Assembly: GCF_003752025.1 (NCBI RefSeq)
Contig: NZ_RJKR01000010.1
Coordinates: forward strand, 124,001 to 188,000
Source of the DNA: Curtobacterium sp. PhB115
GTDB lineage: Bacteria; Actinomycetota; Actinomycetes; Actinomycetales; Microbacteriaceae
Direction of reading: 5' to 3'
DNA: 64,000 bases
The position numbers and the translations under genes were made by a program. This document shows positions 28,040 through 35,589 of this stretch, piece after piece. Under the pieces are notes generated by a model that was not told the DNA's origin, searched no databases, and saw only the letters and a list, made by a program, of their open reading frames with translations. How positions within the stretch are numbered: position 1 is the stretch's first letter; each line of letters begins with the position of its first letter.

Positions 28040-28419
28040 GCGTCGCACGGTGCGAGGGGCGCTGAGCCATGGTGCGAGATTCCGACCAGTGTGCGAGCCG
28101 CGCGGGGTCGCACGGTGCATGGAACCTCGCACACTGCGGCCGGCGGCGCGGCGCGACCTCGCACCGTGCGAGCCCGGGGCCGGGCTCGCGGCACCTCGCA
28201 CGGTGCGAGGGGCGCTGAGCCACGGTGCGAGGTTCCGACCGGTGTGCGAGCCGCGCAGGCTCGCACGGGGCGCGGAACCTCGCACACTGCGGCCGGCGGC
28301 GCGGAACGACCTCGCACCGTGCGACACCGTGCGACCCCGCGACCTCGCACCGTGCGATACCGTGCGACCCCGCGACCTCGCACCGTGCGACCTCGCACCG
28401 TGCGACCCCGCGCAACCGC
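28040..28419. repeat. Intergenic repeat family 3, duplicated 153-bp block
   Basis: The 410 bp between 28019 and 28428 contain no gene. A block beginning TGCGAGGGGCGCTGAGCC occurs at 28051 and again at 28204, an offset of 153 bp, with high identity through CTCGCACACTGCGGCCGGCG. Both copies carry inward-facing GTGCGAGGTTCC / GGAACCTCGCAC words. The right end has four to five tandem copies of CGACCTCGCACCGTGCGA. Related words are found at 21895-22005 and 63972-63995. Confidence 0.8.
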
Positions 28420-28428
28420 GCGCCCACG

Positions 28429-29400
28429 CTAGAACTGGTCGCGGAGCCAGGACGGGCCGCGCACCACGGCACCGAACGCCTCCACGCGGGCACGGAGTTC
28501 GCGGTCCGCCGTGACGACCACGACAGGAGCGTCGCCTCGCTCGACCGCGCCACGAGCAGCATCGACGATCGCGTCGTCGCCGGAGCCCGGAGCCCGCACG
28601 ACCTCGACGACACCGGAACCGGAACCGGAACCGGCACCGGAACCGGCACCGACACCGACACCCGCACCGGCACCGTCGTCAGCGCCGTCAGCAGCCCCCG
28701 CACCCGCAGCCCCTCGCGCCTCGCCCTCGAGCACCACGGTCCACCGCGGCCACCACCGGGCGAAGGGCAGTTCGAGCAGGTCAGCCGGGACCCCACCCTC
28801 GGCGAGCGCCGCGACCGACGACAGCAACCGTGCGGCAGCCCCGGCCCGGTCCTTCCACCACCCGTCCGGCACACTGCCGACGACGTTGGCAGCGTCGACC
28901 ACGATGTGCGGTGTGGTGGCGATGGCCTCGCGGAGCGCCGGCCACGACGCCCCGAACCCGGGGTGCAGCGGCAGCGCATCGACCTCGTCGACGGGGATCC
29001 AGGACAGCGCGAGGCTCTCCCGGTCCGCGATGACCGGTTCGAACGGCCGGGAGGCACGCCCCACCACCGTCGTGTACGTCCAGAACCCGAGGTCGAGCAG
29101 AGCCGTGTGCCGCAGGTCGACGCCGTCGTGCGGCACACCGGCTTCCTCGGCGGACTCGCGGAGCGCTCCGGTCACGGCGTCCTCGCCCTGGTGGCGTGCG
29201 CCCCCGGGGATGCCCCAGGTCCCGCCGTGGTGGCTCCACTCGACGCGGTGCTGCAGGAGCACCCGTCCGGCGCCGTCGTCGACGAGCAGACCGGCGGCTC
29301 CGAAGAGTCCCCAGGCCTTCGTGCCGTCGGGTCCGACCGCCCAGGCGTCGCCGGGATCGCGGGGGCCCGGTGGCGGTCCGGGAGGCGTGGAGTCTGGCAC
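28429..29400 (-). CDS. Nudix hydrolase fused to a YacP/NYN-type nuclease-like domain
   Basis: 323 aa. The Nudix domain has a complete box: G67ARHQGE, then RESAEEAG at 81-88, normally used to hydrolyse nucleoside-diphosphate derivatives. The second half (about 164-320) starts HIVVDAANVVGSVPDGWW and ends APVVVVTADRELRARV, the pattern of NYN/YacP PIN-like RNases with Asp169, Asp275/276 and Asp299. A Gly/Ala/Ser-rich stretch (about 229-263) is inserted inside this domain. The GTG start at 29400 is not strongly supported. It is divergent from the TPP riboswitch. Coupling suggests RNA cap or nucleotide-linked RNA processing, which is inference. Confidence 0.82.
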   Translation of the reverse strand: MPDSTPPGPPPGPRDPGDAWAVGPDGTKAWGLFGAAGLLVDDGAGRVLLQHRVEWSHHGGTWGIPGGARHQGEDAVTGALRESAEEAGVPHDGVDLRHTALLDLGFWTYTTVVGRASRPFEPVIADRESLALSWIPVDEVDALPLHPGFGASWPALREAIATTPHIVVDAANVVGSVPDGWWKDRAGAAARLLSSVAALAEGGVPADLLELPFARWWPRWTVVLEGEARGAAGAGAADGADDGAGAGVGVGAGSGAGSGSGSGVVEVVRAPGSGDDAIVDAARGAVERGDAPVVVVTADRELRARVEAFGAVVRGPSWLRDQF

Positions 29401-29528
29401 CCGTCAACCCTGTCACACGGGGCCGCACATGTGACCGGAGACGACGGGGGCCGGAGACGACGAGCGGGAGACGACGCGGGAGACGACGACCCGTGGCGCG
29501 ACGCAGCTCCTCGTGTACGGTGTCGATC

Positions 29529-29607
29529 GAGACACGGGGTGCCGCATCCAGCGGCTGAGATCACACCCGTCGAACCTGCTCGAGCTCGTACTCGCGAAGG
29601 GATCGTC
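29529..29607 (+). promoter_or_regulatory. TPP riboswitch (THI element)
   Basis: Conserved pieces appear in order: ACACGGGGTGCC, GCGGCTGAGATCACACCCG, TCGAACCTG and CGCGAAGGGA. These match the pyrimidine- and pyrophosphate-sensing helices of the thiamine-pyrophosphate aptamer. The final AAGGGA also forms the ribosome site of thiM (ATG at 29609), so TPP binding should block translation initiation. It heads a thiM-thiE-thiD operon. Confidence 0.93.
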
Positions 29608-29608
29608 C

Positions 29609-30484
29609 ATGGAAACCGCTGCGCCCTCCCCTGCCTGGGCCCACCGAACCGCCGAACTGCTCGAGGCCGTGCGTGCCAGGAGCCCGCTGGTGCAGTGCAT
29701 CACGAACACCGTGGTGCAGAACGTCACCGCGAACGTGTTGTTGGCGCTCGGGGCCTCGCCCGCGATGGTCGACGTCCGAACGGAGGCGGGGCCGTTCGCC
29801 CGGGTCGCCGACGCCCTGCTGGTCAACACCGGCACGCCGCACGCCGAACCACGGGTCGCTGCGCTCGAGGCCGCCACGGCAGCCGTCGACGCCGGCACCC
29901 CGTGGGTCCTCGACCCGGTCGCGGTGGGTTCGCTGCCCGTCCGCACCGCACTCGCCCGAGACCTGCTCGGGTTGCACCCGACGGTGCTGCGCGGCAACGC
30001 CTCCGAGGTCCTCGCCCTGCTCGGCACCTCGGCCGGTGGCCGCGGCGTCGACAGCACGGCAGGCACCGAGGACGCCCGGGAGGCTGCGGTCGACGCCGTG
30101 GCCGGTCCACGTCCAGCCGGGAGGCTCGTGGCCGCGCTGGCCGTGTCGGGTCCCGTCGACCTGGTGGTCGCGCCGGGCATCGGTGTGGTCCGGGTCGCGA
30201 ACGGCACGGACCTGTTGACACGGATCACCGGTGGCGGCTGCGCGCTCGGCGCGGTCGTCGCCGCGTTCACGTCGGTCGCGCCCGACGACGCCGGCGCGGC
30301 CGCCGTCGCTGCCACTGCGGTGCACACGATCGCGGCCGAGCTCGCGGCGCGCGACGCCGCTGGGCCGGGGACCTTCCAGCCGCTGTTCCTCGACCGGTTG
30401 GCGTCGCTCACCCCGGAGGACGTCGTCCGCGAGGCCCGCATCACCGTCGAGACCGAGGCCGCGTCCCTGGTGGTGTCGGCATGA
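29609..30484 (+). CDS. thiM: Hydroxyethylthiazole kinase
   Basis: 291 aa. Family marks are [20 protein letters not shown] (substrate site, about 25-44), [33 protein letters not shown] and the ribokinase-fold [13 protein letters not shown] anion hole with catalytic Cys (about 210). It phosphorylates 4-methyl-5-(2-hydroxyethyl)thiazole for thiamine salvage. A duplicated Gly/Arg/Asp-rich loop near 150-165 is normal for the family. First gene after the TPP riboswitch; its stop overlaps thiE by four bases. Confidence 0.95.
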   Translation: METAAPSPAWAHRTAELLEAVRARSPLVQCITNTVVQNVTANVLLALGASPAMVDVRTEAGPFARVADALLVNTGTPHAEPRVAALEAATAAVDAGTPWVLDPVAVGSLPVRTALARDLLGLHPTVLRGNASEVLALLGTSAGGRGVDSTAGTEDAREAAVDAVAGPRPAGRLVAALAVSGPVDLVVAPGIGVVRVANGTDLLTRITGGGCALGAVVAAFTSVAPDDAGAAAVAATAVHTIAAELAARDAAGPGTFQPLFLDRLASLTPEDVVREARITVETEAASLVVSA

Positions 30485-31245
30485 ACGGGCTGCGGCACGA
30501 CCACGGCGTCTACTTGGTCACCGACGGCGCACTGTCGGACCGGCACGGCGTCGGCGTGCTCGGGGTCGTGCGCGCAGCCGTGCACGCCGGCGTCCGGATC
30601 GTGCAGGTGCGGGACAAGGACGCCTCGGCACGGGACCTCCTGGCGCTGACCTGTGCGGTGGCCGACGCCGTGGGTGACCGGGCGAGCGTGGTGGTCGACG
30701 ACCGGCTCGACGTCGCCCTCGCCGCCCGGCACGCCGGACACCGGGTCGCCGGGGTGCACCTCGGCCAGTCGGACGTCCCCGTGACCGCCGCCCGTGCCCT
30801 GCTCGGACCGGACGCCCACGTCGGGCTGACCGCGAACACCCCGGAGCACCTCGCCGCCGTCGCCCGGCTCCCCCACGGGACCGTCGACCTGCTCGGCGTC
30901 GGGGTCGTGCACCCGACGAGCACGAAGGCCGACCACCCGCCGGCCCTCGGGCACGAGGGCTTCGCCCACCTCGCTGCGGCCACCGACGTGCCCTGCGTCG
31001 CGATCGGTGGCGTGACCCTCGACGACGTCGTGCCGCTCCGGGCCGCGGGCGCCGCCGGGGTCGCGATCGTGTCGGGCATCTGCGCCGCAGCGGACCCCGG
31101 ATCCGCGGCGGCTGCGTACGTGGCCGCGTGGGGTCCTGGACCCGGACACGGGGCGGAGCCGGGACGGTCCCGTCAGGGTGATCCGGGCCTCCCGTGGGTG
31201 CCTCGCCCCGGAACCGGCGCGGCCCAGGCAGGAGTTGCGTCGTGA
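30481..31245 (+). CDS. thiE: Thiamine-phosphate synthase with unusual C-terminal tail
   Basis: 254 aa. The TIM barrel has [47 protein letters not shown] and [19 protein letters not shown] followed by [10 protein letters not shown]. ThiE joins thiazole phosphate and HMP pyrophosphate to give thiamine phosphate. The fold should end at AAYVAAW (about residue 218). The remaining roughly 35 residues ([11 protein letters not shown] through [10 protein letters not shown]) are encoded by a partial reversed copy of dispersed repeat family 1 and look like read-through of intergenic DNA. ATGA overlap with thiM and GTGA overlap with thiD. Confidence 0.93.
   Translation: MNGLRHDHGVYLVTDGALSDRHGVGVLGVVRAAVHAGVRIVQVRDKDASARDLLALTCAVADAVGDRASVVVDDRLDVALAARHAGHRVAGVHLGQSDVPVTAARALLGPDAHVGLTANTPEHLAAVARLPHGTVDLLGVGVVHPTSTKADHPPALGHEGFAHLAAATDVPCVAIGGVTLDDVVPLRAAGAAGVAIVSGICAAADPGSAAAAYVAAWGPGPGHGAEPGRSRQGDPGLPWVPRPGTGAAQAGVAS
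31178..31229 (-). repeat. Dispersed repeat family 1, partial reversed copy C inside thiE 3' end
   Basis: Read on the minus strand, CCTGGGCCGCGCCGGTTCCGG (31228-31208) resembles the start of copies A and B. Further along, GGGAGGCCCGGATCAC (31193-31178) matches the terminator arm after copy A. The central hairpin is missing. It lies within the last 25 codons of thiE, and the ribosome site of thiD sits at its edge. Confidence 0.55.
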
Positions 31246-32771
31246 CGATCCCGCGCGTCCTGAGCATCGCCGGGACCGACCCGACCGGCGGCGCCGGGCT
31301 GCAGGCCGACCTCAAGTCGATCGCGGCGCACGACGGGTACGGGATGGGCGTCGTGACGGCGCTCGTCGCGCAGAACACCCACGGAGTGCGGTCGGTGCAC
31401 GTGCCGGACGTCGCGTTCCTGCGGGAGCAGCTCGACGCGGTGTCGGACGACGTGACGATCGACGCGGTCAAGATCGGGATGCTCGGGACGGCGCCGGTCG
31501 TGCGGGTCGTGACCGAGTGGCTGCGGGAGCACCGGCCGCCGGTGGTCGTCGTCGATCCGGTGATGGTGGCGACGAGTGGTGACCGGTTGCTGGACGAGGA
31601 CGCTGCGTCGGCGATGCGGGAGCTGTTCGGGCTGGCTGACCTGGTGACGCCGAACCGGGCGGAGCTGGCGGTGTTGGCGGAGCTCGCTGGTGCTGGTGCC
31701 GGTTCTGGTGCCGTGTTGTCTTCGCTGGAGGCCGCTCGCGCCGTGGCTGCACGGTGGGACGTGCTCGTGCTGGCGAAGGGCGGGCACGACGAGGGGCCGA
31801 CGTCGGACGACCTGCTCGTGTCGCCCTCCGGGTCGGTCCGGCGGTTCACCGCCCCTCGGGTCGCGACGTCGAACACGCACGGCACCGGGTGCTCGCTGTC
31901 GAGTGCGATCGCGACCCTCGCTGCGCGGCACGGCGACTGGGAGGTGGCCGTCGGGTCGGCGAAGACGTGGCTGACGGCGGCGCTGGAGGGGGCGGATTCG
32001 CTGTACGTCGGATCCGGGAACGGTCCGATCGACCACGGCGCCGTGGTCCGCTCCGCGCTGCCCTCGGTCGGCTTCACCGACGTGTGGTGGAGCGACGTCG
32101 ACTCCCTGCTGCGGTCGACGCTCGCGTGCGGGTTCCTCGTGGGGCTGCGGGAGGGGTCGCTCGACGCGGACGTGTTCGCGGGGTACCTGGCGCAGGACGT
32201 GCACTACCTGCGGGCGTACGAGCGGCACTTGGCGGCGCTGGGTCGGGCTGGCGGTGCTGGTGCTGGTGCTGCGGCTGGCGCGGGTGCTGGCGGTGCTGGT
32301 GCTGCGGCTGGCGCTGGTGCGTTCTGGGCGGCGGCGGCCGAGGGGTGTGCCGCCGAGGCGCGGGACCTCCACCACCGTCGGCTCGCCGGCGCCCGTGCCG
32401 ACGACCCCGTGCACCCGACGTGCGCCGGGTACCTCGCACACCTGCAGCAGGCCGCGGACTCCGGGTCGGTCGCGGTCCTCGCGGCGGCGGTGCTCCCCTG
32501 CTTCCGGGTGTACGCGTGGGTGGGGTCGCAGCTCGGGACGGCACCGGAGGGGCACGCGTTCGCGGACTGGATCACCGCCTACGGAGACCCCGGCTTCGCG
32601 GCGTCGAGTGCCGAGGCGACCCGGCTCGTCGAGGAGCTCGCGGCGGCCGCGACCCCGGAGGAGCGGGGCCGGATGGCGCGGGCGTTCCGGCGCTCGACCG
32701 AATGGGAGCTGGCGTTCTTCCGGATGCCGCTCGAGCTGGCGGGCGCGGGTCCCTCCGAGTTCACGCGCTGA
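31242..32771 (+). CDS. thiD: Bifunctional HMP(-phosphate) kinase / TenA-family thiaminase-like protein
   Basis: 509 aa. Residues 1-260 are ThiD: VLSIAGTDPTGGAGLQADLK, VVDPVMVATSGDRLL, LVTPNRAEL and HGTGCSLSSAIATLAARHG. Residues 285-505 are TenA-like: ACGFLVGLREGSLDADVFAG, YLAQDVHYLRAYERHLAAL and the C-terminal YRVYAWVG-like region with ELAFFRM. The kinase phosphorylates HMP twice; TenA salvages degraded pyrimidine. The fusion is known in actinobacteria. An Ala/Gly run of about 30 residues is inserted in the TenA domain. GTGA overlap with thiE. The stop codon lies inside hairpin 32765-32818. Confidence 0.94.
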   Translation: MTIPRVLSIAGTDPTGGAGLQADLKSIAAHDGYGMGVVTALVAQNTHGVRSVHVPDVAFLREQLDAVSDDVTIDAVKIGMLGTAPVVRVVTEWLREHRPPVVVVDPVMVATSGDRLLDEDAASAMRELFGLADLVTPNRAELAVLAELAGAGAGSGAVLSSLEAARAVAARWDVLVLAKGGHDEGPTSDDLLVSPSGSVRRFTAPRVATSNTHGTGCSLSSAIATLAARHGDWEVAVGSAKTWLTAALEGADSLYVGSGNGPIDHGAVVRSALPSVGFTDVWWSDVDSLLRSTLACGFLVGLREGSLDADVFAGYLAQDVHYLRAYERHLAALGRAGGAGAGAAAGAGAGGAGAAAGAGAFWAAAAEGCAAEARDLHHRRLAGARADDPVHPTCAGYLAHLQQAADSGSVAVLAAAVLPCFRVYAWVGSQLGTAPEGHAFADWITAYGDPGFAASSAEATRLVEELAAAATPEERGRMARAFRRSTEWELAFFRMPLELAGAGPSEFTR

Positions 32772-32818
32772 GCGACAGTTCACGGGGTCCGCGGCGCGTG
32801 AGGTGTCGGCCAGCGCGA
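32765..32818. repeat. Repeat family 2 hairpin overlapping the thiD stop codon
   Basis: The left arm CGCGCTGAGCGACAGTTCACG is identical to that of 35471-35491. The right arm at 32798-32818 is diverged (17 of 21 positions match). The 12-nt loop GGGTCCGCGGCG resembles the loop of the other copy. It lies between convergent thiD and phosphoesterase genes and probably terminates both. TGA of thiD is part of the left arm. Confidence 0.65.
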
Positions 32819-32889
32819 AATCCGGCGGCGCGAGGTCGCGGCGGCGGCGGGGGCGGCGGGGGCGGCGGGGCGTCTACCGCGCGGGGCGT

Positions 32890-33396
32890 CTACCGCGCGG
32901 GCGGCAGGCGCACCAGCTCGACGGACAGCTCCGCGCCGCTGACCGTCCCGCGCATCCACGTGCAGTCCGGCTGTCGGCGACGATCGGTCGGTGACCCCGG
33001 GTTCAGCAGCCGCAGCCCCGACGGCGCCACGGTGTCCCACGGGATGTGCGAGTGCCCGAACACCAGGACATCGACGTCCGGGTACTCCGCGGCCATCCGA
33101 CGTTCCCGGCCGGTCGAGGCCCCGGTCTCGTGCACCAGGGCGAACCGCAGGTCCTCGACCGTGAACCGTGCCACGAGGGACAGTCGGTCGTCGAACTCGG
33201 GGCCGTCGTTGTTGCCGCGGACCCCCTCGAACCGACGCGAACGCCCCGCGACCGCGTCGAGCGTGGCGAGGTCCACCCAGTCGCCGGCGTGCACCACGAG
33301 GTCGGCGGCGTCGATGTCGGCCCACAACCCGTCGGGCAGGTCCTTCGCGCGCTTCGGCAGGTGGGTGTCGGACAGCAGGACGAACGAGGTCGTCAC
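32890..33396 (-). CDS. YfcE/MJ0936-type metallophosphoesterase
   Basis: 168 aa with the calcineurin-like motifs of small phosphodiesterases: LLSDTHLPK (Asp-X-His), VVHAGDWVD, VRGNNDGPEF (Gly-Asn-Asn/His-Asp) and GHSHIPW, then RLLNPGSPTDRRR. The family binds two metal ions and hydrolyses phosphodiesters in vitro; the natural substrate is unknown. The GTG start overlaps the MarR stop by four bases (GTGA), so it is the second gene of that unit. Its 3' end abuts a low-complexity CGGCGGGGG run at 32840-32875. Confidence 0.9.
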   Translation of the reverse strand: MTTSFVLLSDTHLPKRAKDLPDGLWADIDAADLVVHAGDWVDLATLDAVAGRSRRFEGVRGNNDGPEFDDRLSLVARFTVEDLRFALVHETGASTGRERRMAAEYPDVDVLVFGHSHIPWDTVAPSGLRLLNPGSPTDRRRQPDCTWMRGTVSGAELSVELVRLPPAR

Positions 33397-33863
33397 GGCG
33401 TGCTGCGTCCGGGGATCGGCAGGCCTTCCTCGTCGGCGGCCCCGAGTCGTTCGAGGAGCCCGGCGAGCAGCGCGATGTCGTCGTCGGACCAACCCGCGAG
33501 CCGCTCCTCGAGGGCGTCGCGGTGCAGCTGGACGGACCGTGCGAGGGCGGCACGACCGGCGTCGGTGGCCTCGAGGGGCTTCGCGTTGCCGGTGCCGCCG
33601 TCGGTGGTGCGGATCAGCCCCGTCGCGAGCAGCCCGGACAGCTGCCGGGAGATCGTCGAACGGTTGAGCCGCAGGTACCGGGCGATGTCGATCGCCATGC
33701 AGCCCTCGTGCTGCACGACGAAGTCGACGAGGGACTGGTCGACGACGCTGAGGACCTGGTCGGAGCCGCGTGCCCGGATGCTCGCACGTCGGGTGATCCG
33801 GGCGAGCTCCGTGTAGGCACGGCCGATCTCGCTGTTGCGGACCTCGGAGCTCGGGTGGTCCAT
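33393..33863 (-). CDS. MarR-family transcriptional regulator
   Basis: 156 aa. The winged helix is recognised by HEGCMAIDIARYLRLNRSTI, SRQLSGLLATGLIRTTDGG and NAKPLEATDAGRAAL. MarR dimers repress and are released by small ligands. The ATG at 33863 has GGAG nearby. It precedes the phosphoesterase with a four-base overlap, an uncommon pairing. No operator palindrome is obvious upstream, though GCCGGCGCCTGCCGGC lies at 33887-33902. Confidence 0.87.
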   Translation of the reverse strand: MDHPSSEVRNSEIGRAYTELARITRRASIRARGSDQVLSVVDQSLVDFVVQHEGCMAIDIARYLRLNRSTISRQLSGLLATGLIRTTDGGTGNAKPLEATDAGRAALARSVQLHRDALEERLAGWSDDDIALLAGLLERLGAADEEGLPIPGRSTP

Positions 33864-33946
33864 GGTGGCTCCAGCCTGTCGATGCCGGCGCCTGCCGGCG
33901 GTGTTCGGGTCCCGCCACCATACCGGCGGGTACGTGGAACGGGGCT

Positions 33947-34408
33947 TCAGTGCCCCGAACCCGCGGCCCGCAGCGCCGCGATGTCGAGCTTCTGCATCTG
34001 CATCATGGCCTGGAAGACGCGGGCGTTCGCCTCCGGGTCTCCCGACCCGGTCATCAGCTCGCCCATCATCGACGGCGTGACCTGCCAGGCGACGCCCCAG
34101 CGGTCGAACAGCCAGCCGCACATGCTCGGCGTGCCGCCGTCGGCGAGCAGGGCGTCCCAGATCCGGTCGAGTTCCTCTTGCGTGTCGACGTCGACCTGGA
34201 ATGAGACCGCATCGGTGTGCGGGTGCCCGGGGCCACCGTTCATGGCTCGGTACGGCTGGCCGAGCAGGGTGAACTCGACGACGAGCGTCTGCCCGTCCGG
34301 CGTCTTCGCGACGCTGTCGATCGCGCTGTCGGGGAACAGGTCGACGTAGTACCTGGCGGCCGGTTCGGCCTGGTCCTCGTACCAGAGGAAGGGGGTGATG
34401 GTGGGCAT
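33947..34408 (-). CDS. PhnB-like VOC-family protein
   Basis: 153 aa. It begins TITPFLWYEDQAEPAARYYV and continues FPDSAIDSV, VEFTLLGQPYRAMNGGP, and CGWLFDRWGVAWQVTPSMM, the hallmark of 3-demethylubiquinone-9 methyltransferase-like/PhnB VOC proteins. They share the glyoxalase fold, but their role is not established. The ATG at 34408 with AAGAG upstream is preferred to one 12 codons earlier. It is followed by gene spacing of 83 bp to MarR. Confidence 0.88.
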   Translation of the reverse strand: MPTITPFLWYEDQAEPAARYYVDLFPDSAIDSVAKTPDGQTLVVEFTLLGQPYRAMNGGPGHPHTDAVSFQVDVDTQEELDRIWDALLADGGTPSMCGWLFDRWGVAWQVTPSMMGELMTGSGDPEANARVFQAMMQMQKLDIAALRAAGSGH

Positions 34409-34430
34409 GGGGCGCTCTTCTCGCGTCGGC

Positions 34431-34739
34431 TCAGTCCGCGACACTGCGGCTGAGCAGGTGTGCCTTCTCGGGGTGGTCGTCGAACCACTTGCCGACGAAC
34501 CAGCACATCGGCACGATGCGCTTCGTGGTGTTCGTCTCGACGTCGGCGACCGCGAACTCGACGAGTTCCGCCGCGTAGCCGTGGCCGCGGTGCTTCGGGA
34601 CCGTGTACGTGTGCGGGAACGCTACCGCGTCGCCGTTGTCGCGGTGGTCGAGGACGCTGACGAGTTCGCCGCCGACGTACATGGCGTAGCGGTCCCGATC
34701 GCGCTCGTCGCGGAACTCGCGCTCGCCGTCCTCGTCCAT
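34431..34739 (-). CDS. YjdJ/Gcn5-like small N-acetyltransferase
   Basis: 102 aa. It matches the short GNAT subfamily: RYAMYVGGELVSVLDHRDNG, AFPHTYTVPKHRGHGYAAEL (acetyl-CoA-binding Arg-Gly-His-Gly), and C-terminal VPMCWFVGKWFDDHPEKAHL. The Cys-Trp-Phe-Val signature is typical of this group. Substrate unknown. It stands 22 bp upstream of the VOC gene on the same strand and may be cotranscribed; divergent from the F420-type reductase. Confidence 0.88.
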   Translation of the reverse strand: MDEDGEREFRDERDRDRYAMYVGGELVSVLDHRDNGDAVAFPHTYTVPKHRGHGYAAELVEFAVADVETNTTKRIVPMCWFVGKWFDDHPEKAHLLSRSVAD

Positions 34740-34814
34740 GCCGCCATCATGCTCCACGCGCGCCGAGAGTGCCGCACGGGGAATGGACGGCGCGGCACGG
34801 CGTTCCAGGACACC

Positions 34815-35450
34815 ATGACGACGATCGGCATCATCGGCGCAGGCAACATCGGATCCCAGCTCGCACGGCTCGCCGTGCAGCACGGCCACCAGGTCGTGAT
34901 CGCGAACTCGCGCGGCCCGGAGACCCTGACCGACCTCGTCGCCGAGCTCGGCGACGGTGCCCGTGCAGCGACCCGCGACGAGGCAGCCGCAGCCGGCGAG
35001 CTCGTCGTCGTGACGGTACCGCTCGCCGCGATCGAGACGATCCCCGTCGAGCCCCTGGTCGGCAAGGTCGTCATCGACACGAACAACTACTACTGGGAGC
35101 GCGACGGGCACATCGCCGCGCTCGACGACGAGTCGACGACGACCGCCGAACTGCTGCAGGACCACCTGCCCGGCGCCCGGGTCGTGAAGGCGTTCAACCA
35201 CATCGGCGCCGCGGACCTCACCGGGCACGCGACCCCTGCTGGCACGCCGGACCGCCGCGCGCTCGTGGTGGCGGGCGACGACGCCGAGGCGAAGCAGGTC
35301 GTCACGGACCTCATCGACGAGTTCGGCTTCGACGTCGTCGACGCGGGACCCCTCGCCGAGGGTTGGCGCATCCAGCGGGACACCCCCGGGTACGGCCCGC
35401 GCCTGACCTCCGACGAACTGCGCGAGGCGCTCTCCGCCGCCACCCGGTAA
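34815..35450 (+). CDS. NADPH-dependent F420 reductase-like / pyrroline-5-carboxylate reductase-fold protein
   Basis: 211 aa with the Rossmann motif IGIIGAGNIGSQLARLAVQH and NSRGPETL, then VVVTVPLAAIETIP, VVIDTNNYYWERDG and VKAFNHIGAADL. These are typical of NAD(P)-binding proteins annotated as F420-dependent NADP reductases. Whether F420 is used is not decided by sequence. The ATG at 34815 follows CCAGGA. The gene is monocistronic and ends at hairpin 35471-35524. Confidence 0.87.
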   Translation: MTTIGIIGAGNIGSQLARLAVQHGHQVVIANSRGPETLTDLVAELGDGARAATRDEAAAAGELVVVTVPLAAIETIPVEPLVGKVVIDTNNYYWERDGHIAALDDESTTTAELLQDHLPGARVVKAFNHIGAADLTGHATPAGTPDRRALVVAGDDAEAKQVVTDLIDEFGFDVVDAGPLAEGWRIQRDTPGYGPRLTSDELREALSAATR

Positions 35451-35470
35451 CGCCGAGCGTCGCGACGTTT

Positions 35471-35524
35471 CGCGCTGAGCGACAGTTCACGCGCTCCGCA
35501 GCCCGTGAACTGTCGCTCAGCGCG
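35471..35524. terminator. Repeat family 2 hairpin, bidirectional terminator
   Basis: Perfect 21-bp arms (35471-35491 and 35504-35524; CGCGCTGAGCGACAGTTCACG and complement) with a 12-nt loop CGCTCCGCAGCC. It lies between the convergent reductase and aldo/keto reductase genes. The same left arm occurs at 32765. Confidence 0.85.
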
Positions 35525-35589
35525 CGAGGTCGCGCCGCCCGCGCCCGCCCGCGCCGACCCGCGCCCACGCCGCGCGCGCCCGGCGCCGC

